Made by a program: the position numbers and the translations under genes. From positions 9,189,299 to 9,253,298 of the forward strand of contig CM037597.1 in the NCBI GenBank assembly GCA_021018995.1: a DNA stretch of 64,000 nucleotides, written 5' to 3'. Shown one piece after another: positions 1 to 11,100 of this stretch; the stretch's first letter is position 1, and every line of letters begins with the position of its first letter. The notes below the pieces were generated by a model. That model was given only the letters and a program-made list of their open reading frames with translations. It made no database searches and was not told the origin of the DNA. Origin of the DNA: Chloranthus sessilifolius (Eukaryota; Streptophyta; Magnoliopsida; Chloranthales; Chloranthaceae).

Positions 1-1911
1 TTCATGAAGAAACACATTCTTTACGTACAACTGATACAATGACCAATGCCTATGGGCTGCAAGAGATAGTAGAACACAAATAGTATTGGACTTAGCAACT
101 GGTGCAAGTCTCCTGATAATCAGCTCCTTGGGTCTGAACGCTTTTGCTACACAGTGTGGTTTATACCTCTTCATAGCACCATCAGGTCTATACTTCACAA
201 TATAAACCCATTTGCAACCAACAACCTTTTCCTGTAGGAAGGTCCACAACCTCCCATGTATGACTCGATTCCAGGGCTTCCATCTCTTGTAACATGGCTT
301 CCTTCCACTTTGGCTGAGACAAGGCACTAGAAGCAGAAGTGGAATGGAAACGATATCCAAAGAGCTAACAAAAGCAAGATGATAATCTAACATGTATTGA
401 CAGGAAACATACTTACTGATAGGGTGATGGGTACATGACCTGGATGATAGCAATGGGAAGTTCAAGCTCACTTTGCAAGCCTTCCTCTGGGAATGAACTT
501 TGGTCTGGAGTCGCTGAAGAAGGTTCTTATGGTGTCTCTTGGGATGCAATCGTAGCCTTGAACTTCTTCTTGACAAAGAACTTTCCCTCTTTCACTTTTC
601 CAAATATATCAAACAGAGGTATTTCTTCTTGTTTCTTTTTCTCTCATCATCAATATCATGAACACTTCTATCACATCTACTCTTGGCAACACACTGGTGC
701 TCTCTTCACCACCATAATTCTCCCTCTGAAGAGGGCCCTGAAATTTAAGGGAGGGGTATCTTCAAAGAAAGTCACATCCGTAGTGATAACGCACTTTTGA
801 GGAGGGTACCCAACAACATACAACGAGTGGCTATGGGATCAATTTTAGACCGATGTACCGCAAGAAAATGAGCAAAACACGATAACCCACAAATACGAGG
901 AGGAATAGAAAACAAGGGCGATCAAGAAACAACAATTTATAAGGGACATGCCATTCATAACAAGAGCAGGCATGCGATTGATAAAGAAGATGGAGATGAC
1001 GACGGCCTTCCCCCCATAAATATTTTGAGACATTCATTCCTAACAGAAGCGATCGAGCAACGTCGAGAACATGACGGTTTTTCCTTTCAGACATCCCATT
1101 TTGTTGGGGGTGTAAGGGCTGGTTGTCTGCCACTCTATTCCATGATCATGAAGGTACGATTGGAGATGGTGAGAAGTGTACTCCCCTCTATTATCCGACC
1201 GGAAACCTTGCCATGAGCATGGAATTGAGTGTGAACCAATTTATGAAAACTAGTAATCACAAAGAAGACTTCATCCTTGGTTTTTAGAAGATAAATCAAA
1301 GAATAGTGGGTACAATAATTGATAAATGAAACAAAATATCTAAAAATCATGTGCCGAGACATCTGAATGAATTGATTCAAACGGTAGTGTACTGCTTTCA
1401 CTAACAAGATAAGAAGTTTTGTGATGCTTAGCAAACTGATAAATTTTTCGTTTAAAATAGACATCACCGTGTTTAAATTTTTCTGAAAAAAGCAAAAGAA
1501 GACGTGAAATAGGTAAATGACCACATCTAGTTGTCATGCCACAACTAGAGCTCTTTCGCACTGGTGCTACCAGCAATGGGTCTATGTATCCTCTGTAGCT
1601 TTGGGACCTCATATACATAGAACCCATGCTCCACACGACCATGACCAAATGTCCTTCCCAAAGTCAAGTGTTGGAATACACAATGGGAAAAATAAAGGTT
1701 ATTTAACACTTAGATGTTTGGTTATTTGATTAACTGATAACAAAATTAAGGGGATTTTAGGAAGTAGAGTATAATCCAAAGGTACGCTACCAAGTTGGAT
1801 GGTTCCTTTACCTTGCACATGGACGAGGGACCATCTGCAACACGGATCTTGAAACTATCAGGGACATTAGTAGTGGAATAAAATAAATGTGACATACGCG
1901 TCATGTTGTCT
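1..1911 (-). pseudogene. copia pol remnant: PR C-term, gag-pre-integrase, integrase, RT N-term
   Basis: Minus-strand translation in shifting frames gives the post-protease segment near 1911-1660, a gag-pre-integrase piece near 1650-1340 ending in the typical IHSDV, and integrase at 1133-831 with PQQNGMSERKNRH and the following YLWGE. Next comes the variable linker with MEALESSHTWEVVDLP near 290-240. RT begins with GCKWVYIVKYRPDGAMKRYK and continues through APVAK and LLSLAAHRHW to the window edge. Several in-frame stops and frame changes show it is not functional. The family assignment is secure from the integrase and RT signatures. Confidence 0.8.
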
Positions 1912-2420
1912 GTAGCTGTTGCTACCCCAGCTGTGCTTTCTTTATTTGTTTGTGGTAAAAGAAATTTAAAATCAAAATAAAACAGGGGATGAAATCAGCA
2001 CAACTGAGAAGTCCTAGACCTGCAAGATACAAGGTCCATTGTGGCAAGTTTTGATAAGTAAGAGTTTGTCCCACAGGGAAATATGATCTACAGCTCCAAG
2101 GGAGCCATCTCTAGTAGTCCCTCCAGATCTGACTACAGATCTGGCAGTCCTTAAGGGAAGGGAGTTTAAGGTCACTTAGTTTACAGATCCTAAGGTAGCC
2201 TAATGTCTAAACTACAGAAAGGGTTGAGAGGATGGATGGAGTGTGGAAAATAAATATAAAAGGGTGAGAAGTATGTTATTGAGCCTAGATCAGAGGAATT
2301 TTGTAACTCAGATTCAGATATGATGTTATAGAAATCATGTCTAATGGCTACGTTATCACCACTGAGGAGAAAGAATCCAACCCATCTCTGTGCCATGATT
2401 CAATCCCTTAAGGTTATAAC

Positions 2421-3110
2421 ATGTCCACTCAAATGGTCACAGACTATCCCATAGGGGAACCACAATCCAGAGATGGGTCAAAACAAGTTAATCATTGTAG
2501 GCACTATTTCATCCAGGCTACCAGCTCAAGAGTCCATAGGGAACCTCAACCTCTAAAGTTCTATGTGTGGGGCTAAGGCTGTATAGGACCATGATAGCCC
2601 AGATACATAGAACCAGCAAGAGATTGAGTACAACCTTCGATCTAGCTGTCCATTGCTTGAGTGAGGCTACAATGGTCCAGTCACAAGCCTACAATCTCTA
2701 TAACGGATCGGATCTAACATCGATAGTGGATCTATACAAATATAGAGTGCGCCTCTCATGACAATCTCCCACCAGGCTAATACAAGCTCAGGTGCAGAGA
2801 AGAAGGATCCATCTTGGATCGGTGGATTAGAATCACCCTAATCCACTTGAATGGTCACGAGACTATCCCAGAGGCTATCCTCCTCACGAGCCCAAGACAA
2901 AACAAGAATATCACGCCACCACCATGGTCACAAGGCTACATTTGAAGCTCCCATGGGGATTTCAAATCTAGTGGGTCTGTGGTGGGGCTAAGGTGTATAG
3001 GACCATGATAGCCCAGACACACGGTCACTTGGATCCGAGTGGCCCTTAGAATCGATCCTCCATTGCTTTGAATCACAAAGCAATGGCGGATCACAAGCGG
3101 CCTGACCTTG
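2421..3110. repeat. Diverged tandem duplication inside element D
   Basis: Two segments of about 300 bp share ordered blocks: ATGGTCAC..GACTATCCCA (near 2434 and 2853), GGGGCTAAGG..GTATAGGACC (near 2571 and 2986), then ATGATAGCCCAGA (near 2592 and 3007). Spacing is near 420 bp. The copies are well diverged. Confidence 0.6.
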
Positions 3111-3350
3111 CACAGAGCAAATCACATTCAAACACAAATCCCATAATGTAAAAATCCTATTAAAAAACTTCCATTAAGCTAGTTCAAAATGCATACAAAG
3201 ACATAACCAGCAAGTGCTGGACTATGGAGAGAAGGAAAAAGAAAAAGAAAACTACTTACAGCTACAAAAGAAAAGAAAAACGATCTCAGATCAAGTCTCC
3301 AAGAGACGAGATGTGTTCCAAGACATCTAGACCTAAGCTAAGTATGGGTT

Positions 3351-3357
3351 TATATAG
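3351..3357 (-). promoter_or_regulatory. TATA box of LTR D
   Basis: CTATATAAACCC on the minus strand, about 85 bp downstream (in LTR orientation) of the CGCG repeat tract and followed by a non-coding leader. The position matches TATA boxes in LTRs A, B and C. Confidence 0.55.
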
Positions 3358-3440
3358 CAGTGGTGTGGCGGGGCATTAGGGTTAGGAAACCCTAATTTTA
3401 ACAATGCCACGTGGCCTAATAGTGATCCTTGGATGCCTCG

Positions 3441-4256
3441 GGGCGCGTTCACGGAGATTTAAGCGTGGGAGTGCGTGCCGTAATCGCTAGAAATTCCCAG
3501 AAAGTTCTCTGCTAAAGCGATGGAAGTTGAAGCTCAGAGCTTCGCTAGGTAGCTATTGTTTCCCAGACTTGTCGCGTGGTAGCTCTTGCTCTTCGCGAGG
3601 ATGGTTTGACATTGAAGCTTCAACCGTCGCGAGGTTGCCTTGGTTTGCTCTTCAGGTAGTCGCGCGGTAGAGAATTGCGCTCTCGCTGGATTGGGCTTCG
3701 CGAGGTTGAGTAGACATCAAAGCCTCAGATGTCGCGGGGTTGGAGTTCAAGCAGTCGCGAGGTAGCTGCGCATTCGCTGGGTTGATCTTCGCGAGGATGG
3801 ATTTGAATAGCGCGAGAACTACGCGTGCACTTCTCTTCAATGGACTTCGCGAGTTTCCTCGCGAGGCTTTAATGAGTCCTGAACTGCACGAGGTTTCATG
3901 TCTTAATTGATCTTCACGAGGATAGCTCTGTCTTCGCGAGGATGCTTTTTTCTTGAATAGCGCGAGAACTGCGCGAGGAGTTCTCTTCTAATATTTGCAT
4001 CCCGCGGCTACTGTGCGACAACTGCGCGAAGAGTCTTCTGAAGCTCTCTCTCCTCAGCCATTTTGAGCGAACTGCGCAAGGCTGCGCGATGTGTTCTACT
4101 CTTGAGCTTCGCGAGAGCTGCGCGAGTTTGTGCTTCTGAAGCTCTTCAGTCACTCAACTGCGCGAGAAGTTGTTGTAAAGTCTTGGGAAGCTCAGTTGGA
4201 CTGCGCGAGGCATATTTCTCCTGAATCCTCTAAAGCTTGGGTTAGCTGCGCGAGGC
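3441..4256. repeat. CGCG-rich self-complementary microrepeat tract in LTR D (U3)
   Basis: About 0.8 kb is studded with TCGCGAGG, CTTCGCGAG, GCGCGAG and their variants every 15-40 bp, set in AT-richer sequence. Cores such as TCGCGA are palindromic. Small open frames crossing the tract translate to low-complexity SRSS/AQLS repeats and are not genes. Confidence 0.8.
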
Positions 4257-4460
4257 TCATTTCAGGTCTGGATTCAGAGTCCATCCTTCTGAGGGACTTC
4301 TGGTGTCAAAACAGGCACCTTAGCAGGATTCCTGGCCTTATTTCACTGCTGATTATTACCTACATAAAACACTTAACAAGAACTTATTAGATGGGTAAGG
4401 GTCTAATCAAAGGTTAAGTTAAGGGGTGAAAAGTGGTACTTTTCAGGTCTTAACTGTAGC

Positions 4461-5580
4461 CTCGGAATCTATGATCCATGGGGATGAAGAAGAGGAAATA
4501 TATGCAAATCCATAAGTACCTGAATCAGCCAAGTGAGAGGAGCTGGAGGAGTTATGGGCTGGAGCCTGAGAGATTGCATCACGCTGAAGAAGGCTTTTAA
4601 GGTCCTGATATGCCCTTTGAGTGAGAGTAAACTGTCATGGTGGAGGCATCTGAGGGGCAGAAGCATGAGCAATAGGAGGGCCCATAACATCATCACAAGT
4701 AGTCTGATACGCGTGAGTACCAGGAGGAATCTTAGGCCTGTCATGGAGATCCCAACAAGTGTCAATGAGGTCCCCCTTTCTTCCACAGTGGGTGCACTTG
4801 CGCTTATCTTTTTCTTCTCTTGTTAGTCCACCACGACTTCCTCTACCACCACGACCACCAGATCACCCACCTCTACGAAACTCAGAGGGGGATGGGAGAG
4901 CAGACCTCTTAGGACCACCACTCATACGGCCAACATGCATAAACTGTCGACGACTCTCAATGTGGAGCTGTGCAAAAACTTAGCTAAGTGTAGGACACTC
5001 CTCTTGACCCAAAATATTAGACCGGATGGTTCCATACTCAGGGTTCACTCCCCTCAACAGATCAAAAACCTTCATTCAGCTGCTTTGTGAATCTTTCCAA
5101 TACATGAGCTACAGTGTTCATTCTCTTGGTATTGTGATAACTCATCTTACATGGACCTCATCTAGGTGTAGTAACCACTCAAAGACATTTCTCCCCGACG
5201 GAGATAGCTCATCTTGTCACTTATCTGAAACATCTTAGCTAAATTTTGTTGCGAAGAATAGGCCTCACGGATAGCTTCTCATAATAACTTGGTCGTAGGC
5301 AAAATTCATGAATGATTGACTGATTTCAGGTTACATTGAATGCAGCAATAGGGTCATCACATACCAATTCTCTCATTCCCAATCACCATATGTGGGATCC
5401 GTAAGGTTCGGCCACAGTGCCATTGATGTACCCCAATTTCTTCTTGGCCCCCAAAACCATGTAGGTCGACCTAGACCAAGCTAGGTAATTCTTTCCATCA
5501 AACTTCATGGTAGTAATTTAAAAACCATTTGACCCTCCAAAACTGCTGCCCACACTAGCATTGGAGTCTTCCATTACAAC
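4461..5580 (-). pseudogene. copia gag with CCHC knuckle and protease start (element I)
   Basis: On the minus strand the region starts near 5580 and reads MKFDGKNYLAWSRSTYMVLGAKKKLGYINGT, split here as MKFDGKNYLAWSRSTYM then VLGAKKKLGYINGT, the N-terminal copia gag module. Further on, CTHCGRKGDLIDTCWD (about 4800-4750) is a zinc knuckle with the histidine replaced by aspartate. A Ser/Pro-rich stretch leads to WIIDSEATV near 4480-4460, the degraded protease active site (canonical DSGAT). The reading stops at the element D junction and resumes at 1911. Frameshifts are present around 4650 and 5400-5000. Confidence 0.75.
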
Positions 5581-5863
5581 ACTTTTTTTTTCAACCACAG
5601 AGAGGGTCGACAATCACCCTGCCACCACACGCAAGGAGCTACACTCTTTTTTTACCAACAAGAAGGCCACATGATCTAACCAACCAATCCACACACGACA
5701 ACCAAACTGATTTCAATAAGAACGACCCTATCCACAACCATGATTGGCAAATTCCAACAATAATAAGGGCATAAAACAGATGTATATGCTATAGAATTCA
5801 TAAAAAGCAACAACTATTTGATAAACAATTGAAGAAAACTGATAATCAATGCAGCTGCGATGA

Positions 5864-5881
5864 GTCTGAAGCAGATACCAT
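5864..5881 (-). other. Primer-binding site of copia I
   Basis: The minus strand reads TGGTATCTGCTTCAGAC directly inside the LTR edge, a mutated form of the plant copia tRNA-Met site TGGTATCAGAGC. Confidence 0.55.
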
Positions 5882-6854
5882 GATTTGCAGGTTGCCTGGA
5901 CACTTCCCAGCGAGATTCACAGCATTCCGGCTAGGGGACATCTCTGTCAATGCATGAAAACACCACAAAATCGAAGCCCTACTTGATCTGAAGCATGTCT
6001 AGGGTCAGATTTAGTTTCCTGGGGCTTCTCCGACAGTTTAAGGCATGAATGGATCTGAAATGGCCTGAAGCAAGATATGTTGCAGATCTCATACAAGGTG
6101 GCTGCTGGAGAAAAATCTGGTAGACCACCTTCCGGTCCCTGAATAAAGTGGTGCTAGAAGGAAAAAATGTTCAGGAGTGAATTTCGAATAGGGGTCCCAA
6201 TGGGCAGGGTATGGGCTGAGGTAGGTAGCCTGAATAAAAAATAGGCCCGGCCTGGCCCAATTAATAATCAGGCCAAGTATGGGCTTGTTCCAAAAGCCCG
6301 ATGAAAAATCGTTCACCTTGGCCCGGCTCTTGAGGTAATTTCAATATAAATTATATAGAAATTGCCGGGTGGCCTGTGGCCCAGTCCGAAATGGGCCAGG
6401 TATGGGCTGAGGTATGTAGGCCCGAATAAAATTAGGCCTGGCATGGCCCTATTAATAAATGGGCCGGCTATGGGGTAGCTCCAAAAGACCGATTAGAAAT
6501 GGCTTGTTTAAGGCCTGGCCCGGCCCGGCCCATTGAGACTCTAATTCCGACCAAAGTCTCTCCTCGGAGTTCACTTTTGGTGACTTGCTCCGGCAACGCT
6601 GACATTGGCAATGACGTCAGCCGATGATGGGTGACTCCAGCAATAAATCAACAGGGTGATCGTAATGCTTTAATGCCAAGTTAGTTGTGTGAGAATGTGA
6701 TTAGGGTTAGGTCAGGAAGGAGGAGGAAAGAGAGTAAAGTAGGGTTGAGTTACTTCGCACTCTTCCCAATGCATTAATGTTTATGTACGATCTTACAACA
6801 CCCAGATTAAAGTTGTTACAAATAAAAGGAAACAAGTGATTCCAGTTACTAACA
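5882..6854 (-). repeat. 5' LTR of copia I (with MITE insertion)
   Basis: One edge is set by the primer-binding site at 5881. The other is placed at 6854, where the minus strand starts TGTTAGTAACTGG. Removing the MITE at 6189-6543 leaves about 620 bp, a usual copia LTR size. The outer edge is inferred, because the partner LTR is outside the window. Confidence 0.5.
6189..6543. mobile_element. hAT-type MITE with GGCCCG-rich interior
   Basis: Ends are TAGGGGTCCCAATGGGC and, reverse-complemented, TAGAGTCTCAATGGGC. These resemble the CAGGGGTGTCAA termini of plant hAT-like elements. Flanking 8-mers ATTTCGAA (6181-6188) and ATTCCGAC (6544-6551) match at 6 of 8 positions, as expected of an old 8-bp target duplication. 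The interior holds two diverged copies of a unit with period 191 bp (TATGGGCTGAGG near 6210 and 6401), rich in GGCCCGGCC. No coding capacity. Confidence 0.65.
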
Positions 6855-6913
6855 CACACCCTTGGAAGTAATGATATAACTCTACATCATTTAACCTCAA
6901 CTCTTATAGTACC

Positions 6914-7087
6914 AATAATGTACTGAAATTGCCAGCTTCGAAGCTAGTTATGGGATGCGCAAAGATAAATATCCCCCGATATGATATGTAATGCCTGACA
7001 AATAATGTACTGAAATTGCTAGCTTCGAAGCTAGTTACAGGATGCGCAAGGATAAATATCCCCCGATATGATATCTATTGCCTGACA
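6914..7087. repeat. Tandem duplication, 87-bp unit
   Basis: 6914-7000 and 7001-7087 are near-identical; both contain AGCTTCGAAGCTAGTTA and ATATCCCCCGATATGATAT. They lie between the copia I LTR and the first PHT4 exon. Confidence 0.9.
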
Positions 7088-7469
7088 AAAATAGAATTTT
7101 GGGCGAATGTAAATCGAAGTAAGTAGGGCCAGTACTAAGGTCAGTTAGGTTATGGGGGTACGATACACAGCTGTGTATCACCATATCACCTCCGCATTTT
7201 CTATATATTAAGATTGATAAATTTGTAAGAATCAGATTGACAAATATTATTTCTATGGGTATAATTATAAATTAATATCTTACTGTCTGATGGTTATTGG
7301 GTTGATTGATACCTGCTTTGATATTGATACATTTGTGGGCACTGTCCATAAATTTTCACACAGTGGGCATCAATTTCTGTGAAAATTCTCTGAAATATGT
7401 ATATTAGTCGGTAGCTCACATACCTATTATTTGTTAAGCTAATTGAGCTGGTCCTCTTATCATAAGCAG

Positions 7470-7544
7470 GTCAATACCATTGCAAGAGCGCTCAAGAGCA
7501 GTTGCATTTGTTTTCGGTGGCTTGAGTATAGGAAGCGTCATGGG
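7470..7544 (+). CDS. PHT4: PHT4 transporter exon (RSR loop/TM segment)
   Basis: Acceptor AAGCAG before 7470 and donor GTATGC at 7545. The last base of a split codon is followed by SIPLQERSRAVAFVFGGLS and IGSVMG. The ERSRA motif and the GG..GSV.G helix are typical of SLC17/PHT4 carriers. The exon ends with two bases of a glycine codon that the next exon completes. The preceding exon is not found in the 600 bp upstream. Confidence 0.8.
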
Positions 7545-7929
7545 GTATGCATCTTTTAAATTTGGTGGTACAAATGTTGCATAGTGACTTATACATTGTA
7601 TTGTAGTTTATTGCTGTTCACTTGAATTCTGATTTGTTGGTGTTCAACATATCCGTAGTACAAACTCAATTCATCGTTCATGTTGTATTCTTTTTATGTT
7701 TTTGAGGCCATATTTTGTACTGAGAATATATATATATATGTTACTCTTAGATGAGAAACCAATATTTCCAGGAATTAAAGTGATCAAAGCATTTGAGGCT
7801 CATCAGGCTCAAGGAGATTGTCAAACACCGGGTCTATCATTGCATTGCATGTTCCATATTTCACATCAAAGACCCTCCTTTCTGTTCTTTTCAGATTTCC
7901 CAGAATATTTTCAATGGAAGCATTCTCCA

Positions 7930-8230
7930 CAAATAGCTATGCTATCCCTAAATGGAAAGTTAGTCCACTCTGCCAAGACAGAAGCTGTTGATCACTTAGA
8001 CATGTGGATACTCCAAAACCATTGAGGAAGCCCTCCCATACTTGTCTAGCAAACGGGCAATCTAGCAATAAGTGTGTAATTGTTTCCTTACCCTGCCCAC
8101 AAATAACGCACGCCCTGGAGAGGGCCATACCCCTCTTACATAATTGAACAGTAAGTTAAGATTTTCCCCCAATCCACTTCTCAAGCAAAAAAAAATCACT
8201 TTCAAAGGGGATTCTGTTTTCCACAAGAAC
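7930..8230 (-). pseudogene. LINE ORF2 fragment, zf-RVT domain
   Basis: The minus-strand frame gives KRGMALSRACVICGQGKE then THLLLDCPFARQVW. This is the CxxC...HxxxxC zinc-binding C-terminal domain (zf-RVT) of plant L1-type LINE reverse transcriptases. Only about 100 residues are recognisable, with no RT core nearby. It differs from the zf-RVT of LINE-A and LINE-B, so it comes from another LINE family. Confidence 0.65.
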
Positions 8231-8607
8231 ACTCACGGGGGGAACGTGTATGGACTATTCGTGAGAATTCTATAGAATGATGTGATTGTAAACTTTCCAG
8301 ATTTATCTCAATGCCACACTCCTTTATCTAGCCGTGAACCATCCAAACTAACCCTAATGAGCTCCTCTAAAAGTTCAATTAGCTCCCTCCTCATCCTCCT
8401 TTAAGTTTTGGAAGGAGGATGTTTGAATAATCCTCATCATGATTACCAACTCTCACCTCCATTAATTTCGCATTTCTGTTCCTAGCGAGATTAAAAATCA
8501 GGGGAAATCTCCTCATGAGAGTAAGATCTCCAACCATCTATCTTTCCAAAATCTCACCAAGTCTCCCACTCCTGGAACAAAACTGATACTCTCCTCAAAA
8601 ACCGTTA

Positions 8608-8893
8608 AGAAATTAGGTGCTTCAATATTTTGTCTATTGCAGCGAAGGGGACAATCGGTAATTGATTCCATTGTCTGTTTTACCAGCAGCCATAACTGCT
8701 GGTAATTGATTCCATTTCTGTTTTACTAGTAGTCATAACCGCCAGTAATTGATTCCATTGTCTGTTTTACTGGCAGTCATAGCCGCCGGGAAGTTATTAT
8801 ATCACGACTTTTACCAGCAGTCATAACCGCTGGTAAGTTATTATAAGACAAAATATTTTATAGAAATTAGGCGCTTCAATATTTTGTCTATCA
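8608..8893. repeat. Hairpin array of about 44-bp units, flanked by direct repeats
   Basis: Units begin near 8657, 8701, 8744, 8788 and 8832 (period 43-44). Each holds an inverted repeat such as TACCAGCAG...CTGCTGGTA around a CATAA loop. A 30-bp block GAAATTAGGYGCTTCAATATT stands at both edges (about 8610 and 8864). A further related hairpin lies near 9000-9026. The GCGGTTATGACYGC motif resembles subterminal repeats of plant CACTA transposons; that identity is inference. Confidence 0.75.
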
Positions 8894-9020
8894 CGAGGAT
8901 TGAACGCAAAACAATCCATCAATTGATTCATTTAAGCTGTGCCGTCTTTAATTCTGTAGGTGCCAATATAGCTGCTAGAAAAGAAAATTAAAAATTATTA
9001 CTGGTGGTCCTGACTGCCTG

Positions 9021-9043
9021 TAATATATATATATATATATATG
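9021..9043. repeat. (TA)n microsatellite
   Basis: About ten uninterrupted AT dinucleotides after the last hairpin copy. Confidence 0.9.
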
Positions 9044-9359
9044 AGGTGCTGGAGTATGCATTTCTGTGCAGCCTGGGATGCTACACACGAGCCAATTGGG
9101 TTCACATGCATAATGTTGATCGACGACTGTTTTGAAAAATAGTTAAAGGTAGAAATTTTTAATGGCAAAATATTTGGGTCGAAAACCCATCTCTTATCCC
9201 TGAAATGAAGGTGGACATGTTACAAAAATAATGTAAAATCCTAGAGGGACTGGTGAACCCTTAGAGGAACTCGGCCAACTCGCAATAAAATACCACATGG
9301 CATGTGAAATGGCATTGGAGTGCAGCATTTTCATGCTGCACTCAAATTCTCTTTCCCTT

Positions 9360-9444
9360 TTGCTTATATAAAATGATTTTGGTTACCTTGAGTAGTAGGG
9401 TTGGGTGGAAGATGAAGATAGCTTTTTGGTCTTAGGGTTAGCAT

Positions 9445-9482
<38 letters not shown>

Positions 9483-11100
9483 AATATCCTTTACAACTCA
9501 CACACCCATTACACCTAAAACCACTATATACGAATGTTACATTACATTCAATACTCCCTCTCAAGCTTGTGCATAGATGTCTAACATCCCAGCTTGACAA
9601 GCATTTTGTGAAGAAGAGTAGGTCCAACGGCCTTAGTGAAAACATCAACCAAATTGCTCAGACAAAGAAACATTGGGAGGTGTAAATAATCTTGGCCTGT
9701 TATATTTCACACAACGGAAATGTTTGTCAACCGCAACGTGTTTAGTTCTTTGATGGAGGATTGAGTCAGAGTCAATATATATTAATGGCGGCTTGGTTAT
9801 CGCTGTTAAGAGGCTTTGGTATGGAAGGCGCAGATCCCAATTCTGAGAAGAGGCCTAAGTCAAAGGAGTTTGCAAGTGCCATGGGCCATAGCTCGATATT
9901 CTTATTCAGCACTAGACTCAGAAACCACACCTTGTTTCTTACTCTTTCGAACAACAAGATTGCTCCCTAAAAATACATAATAACCGGATGTAGAGTGACA
10001 ATCTGTCAGTGCCCCAGCATCATCTGCATCATTACAGCAACTATCCATGGAGTGTCTCCAACATTGGTGTAGAATATCCCTCGACCAGGAGAGGACTTAT
10101 TATATCCCAATATATCATAAACGAAAACATTGTTTGGAACTTGAGGAGAGTGAAGAAACTGAGCAATCACTGATACAGAAAAAGTTAGATCTGGCCGGGT
10201 ATTGGTGAGATAAATGAGCTGTCCAACCAATCTTTGGTGCTCAGAAGGATCAGAAAGAATTTCACCCACATTGACATGAATGTGGTGTTTAGGATCCATA
10301 GGAAATTTCGCTGATTTACATCCTAACATGCATGTATCCCTTAGAACGTCCAAAACATTTTCCCTTTGAAATAAACATACCACAAGAAGAACAAGCAACC
10401 TCTATGCCAAGGAAGAATCTGACGTTCCCCAAATCTTTAAGCTAAAAAACTTTGATCAGTTCAACTCTCCTCTGGGAAATAAAATTACTATTATCTCTAG
10501 TAATTATGATATAATCCACAGACACCAAAAAGGGTTGTTCGTAGACCTCCCAAGCTAGCATACACAAAGCGTGGATGACCGAAGTGACATCTAATGATCC
10601 CCATTGCCAGAACAGCAGAATCTTTGAAGCCTGTCACGAGATTGTTTTAGACCATAGGTAGATTTCAGGAGATGATGTGCCTTTTCGCCATACTTCTCAT
10701 GAGGCTGAAATCTAGGAGGGAATCCATACAAACTTCCTCGTCAAGATGCACATGGAGAAAAGCATTTTTAACGTACAGTTGGTGTAGAGGCCACTGGAAT
10801 TGGCGCACAAAAGAGATAAGAACTCTGGTTTAGCTGTCGGGGAAAACTTAGCAGTGAAATTAAGACCAAGCATTTGAGTATATCTTTTTGCTACAAGTCA
10901 AGCCTTATATCGTTCGACAGTCTCTCGTCTCCTCTGTTTAACAACCAACACCCAATGATATCCAACGGTCCGCTTGAAGGTTGAAAATCAACTAGTTCCC
11001 GGGTTTCATTCTTCTCAAGTGCTTCTATTTCTTCTGCCATGCCTGCATTCCAAGATGGATTTTGAAAAGCTTCAGAGACAGATCAGGCAATAATCACTGT
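9360..11100 (-). pseudogene. Ty1/copia element J: RT-RNase H remnant and 3' LTR start
   Basis: Minus-strand reading gives AEEIEALEKNETRELVDF near 11040, then STYGLKQS, LVSVDYIITT, LKDLGNVRFFLGIEVA, LVGQLIYLTNTRPDLTFSVS (10230-10170), SSPGRGI, STSGYYVFLGSNLV and SSAE.EYRAMAHGTCKLL, ending in LVDVFTKAV near 9640. This is the classical copia RT to RNase H order. A purine-rich GAGAGGGAGTA near 9560-9570 marks the 3' LTR start, and the (GA)n tract falls in that LTR. Stops and frameshifts occur throughout. The palm motif reads VDYI where VDDI is expected. Confidence 0.78.
9441..9481. repeat. (GA)n microsatellite
   Basis: Forty-one bases of alternating GA, inside the presumed 3' LTR of the minus-strand copia element J. 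Confidence 0.95.

Larger units (their letters stand above)
1917..4455 (-). mobile_element. Element D: solo LTR (or LARD-like element) inserted in copia I
   Basis: A 2539-bp insertion is bounded by 5-bp direct repeats GTAGC at 1912-1916 and 4456-4460, and copia protein similarity resumes on both sides. On the minus strand the right edge reads AGTTAAGACCTGAAA, one base from a common plant LTR start TGTTAAGACC, and the far end reads GGGGTAGCAACA. It therefore has TG...CA-type ends with one mutation. On the minus strand it holds a CGCG-rich repeat tract (about 4256-3441), then a TATA box (3357-3351), then a non-coding leader. No polyprotein is visible. A solo LTR is the simplest reading; a non-coding large LTR derivative is possible. 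Confidence 0.7.
1..6854 (-). mobile_element. Ty1/copia element I, decayed, 3' end outside window
   Basis: Read on the minus strand, the order is LTR (about 6854-5882), primer-binding site, gag with zinc knuckle, protease start, gag-pre-integrase, integrase and reverse transcriptase. RT runs off the left edge. PR-INT-RT order defines Ty1/copia. The coding region is split by a solo LTR (1917-4455) and the LTR by a hAT-like MITE (6189-6543). Many stops and frameshifts make it a fossil. Its 3' LTR, and so its own target duplication, cannot be seen. It lies just upstream of the first recognised PHT4 exon and antisense to it, probably in an upstream intron. Confidence 0.8.

Noticed and set aside
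3652..4390. SRSS-rich frames on both strands
   Set aside because: Produced by the CGCGAG microrepeats of LTR D.
8657..8850. microRNA precursor
   Set aside because: Stems are only about 9 bp, too short for a miRNA hairpin.
8608..8893. CRISPR-like array of palindromic units
   Set aside because: Unit and spacer are not separable, the copies are tandem and diverged, and the context is a plant intron.
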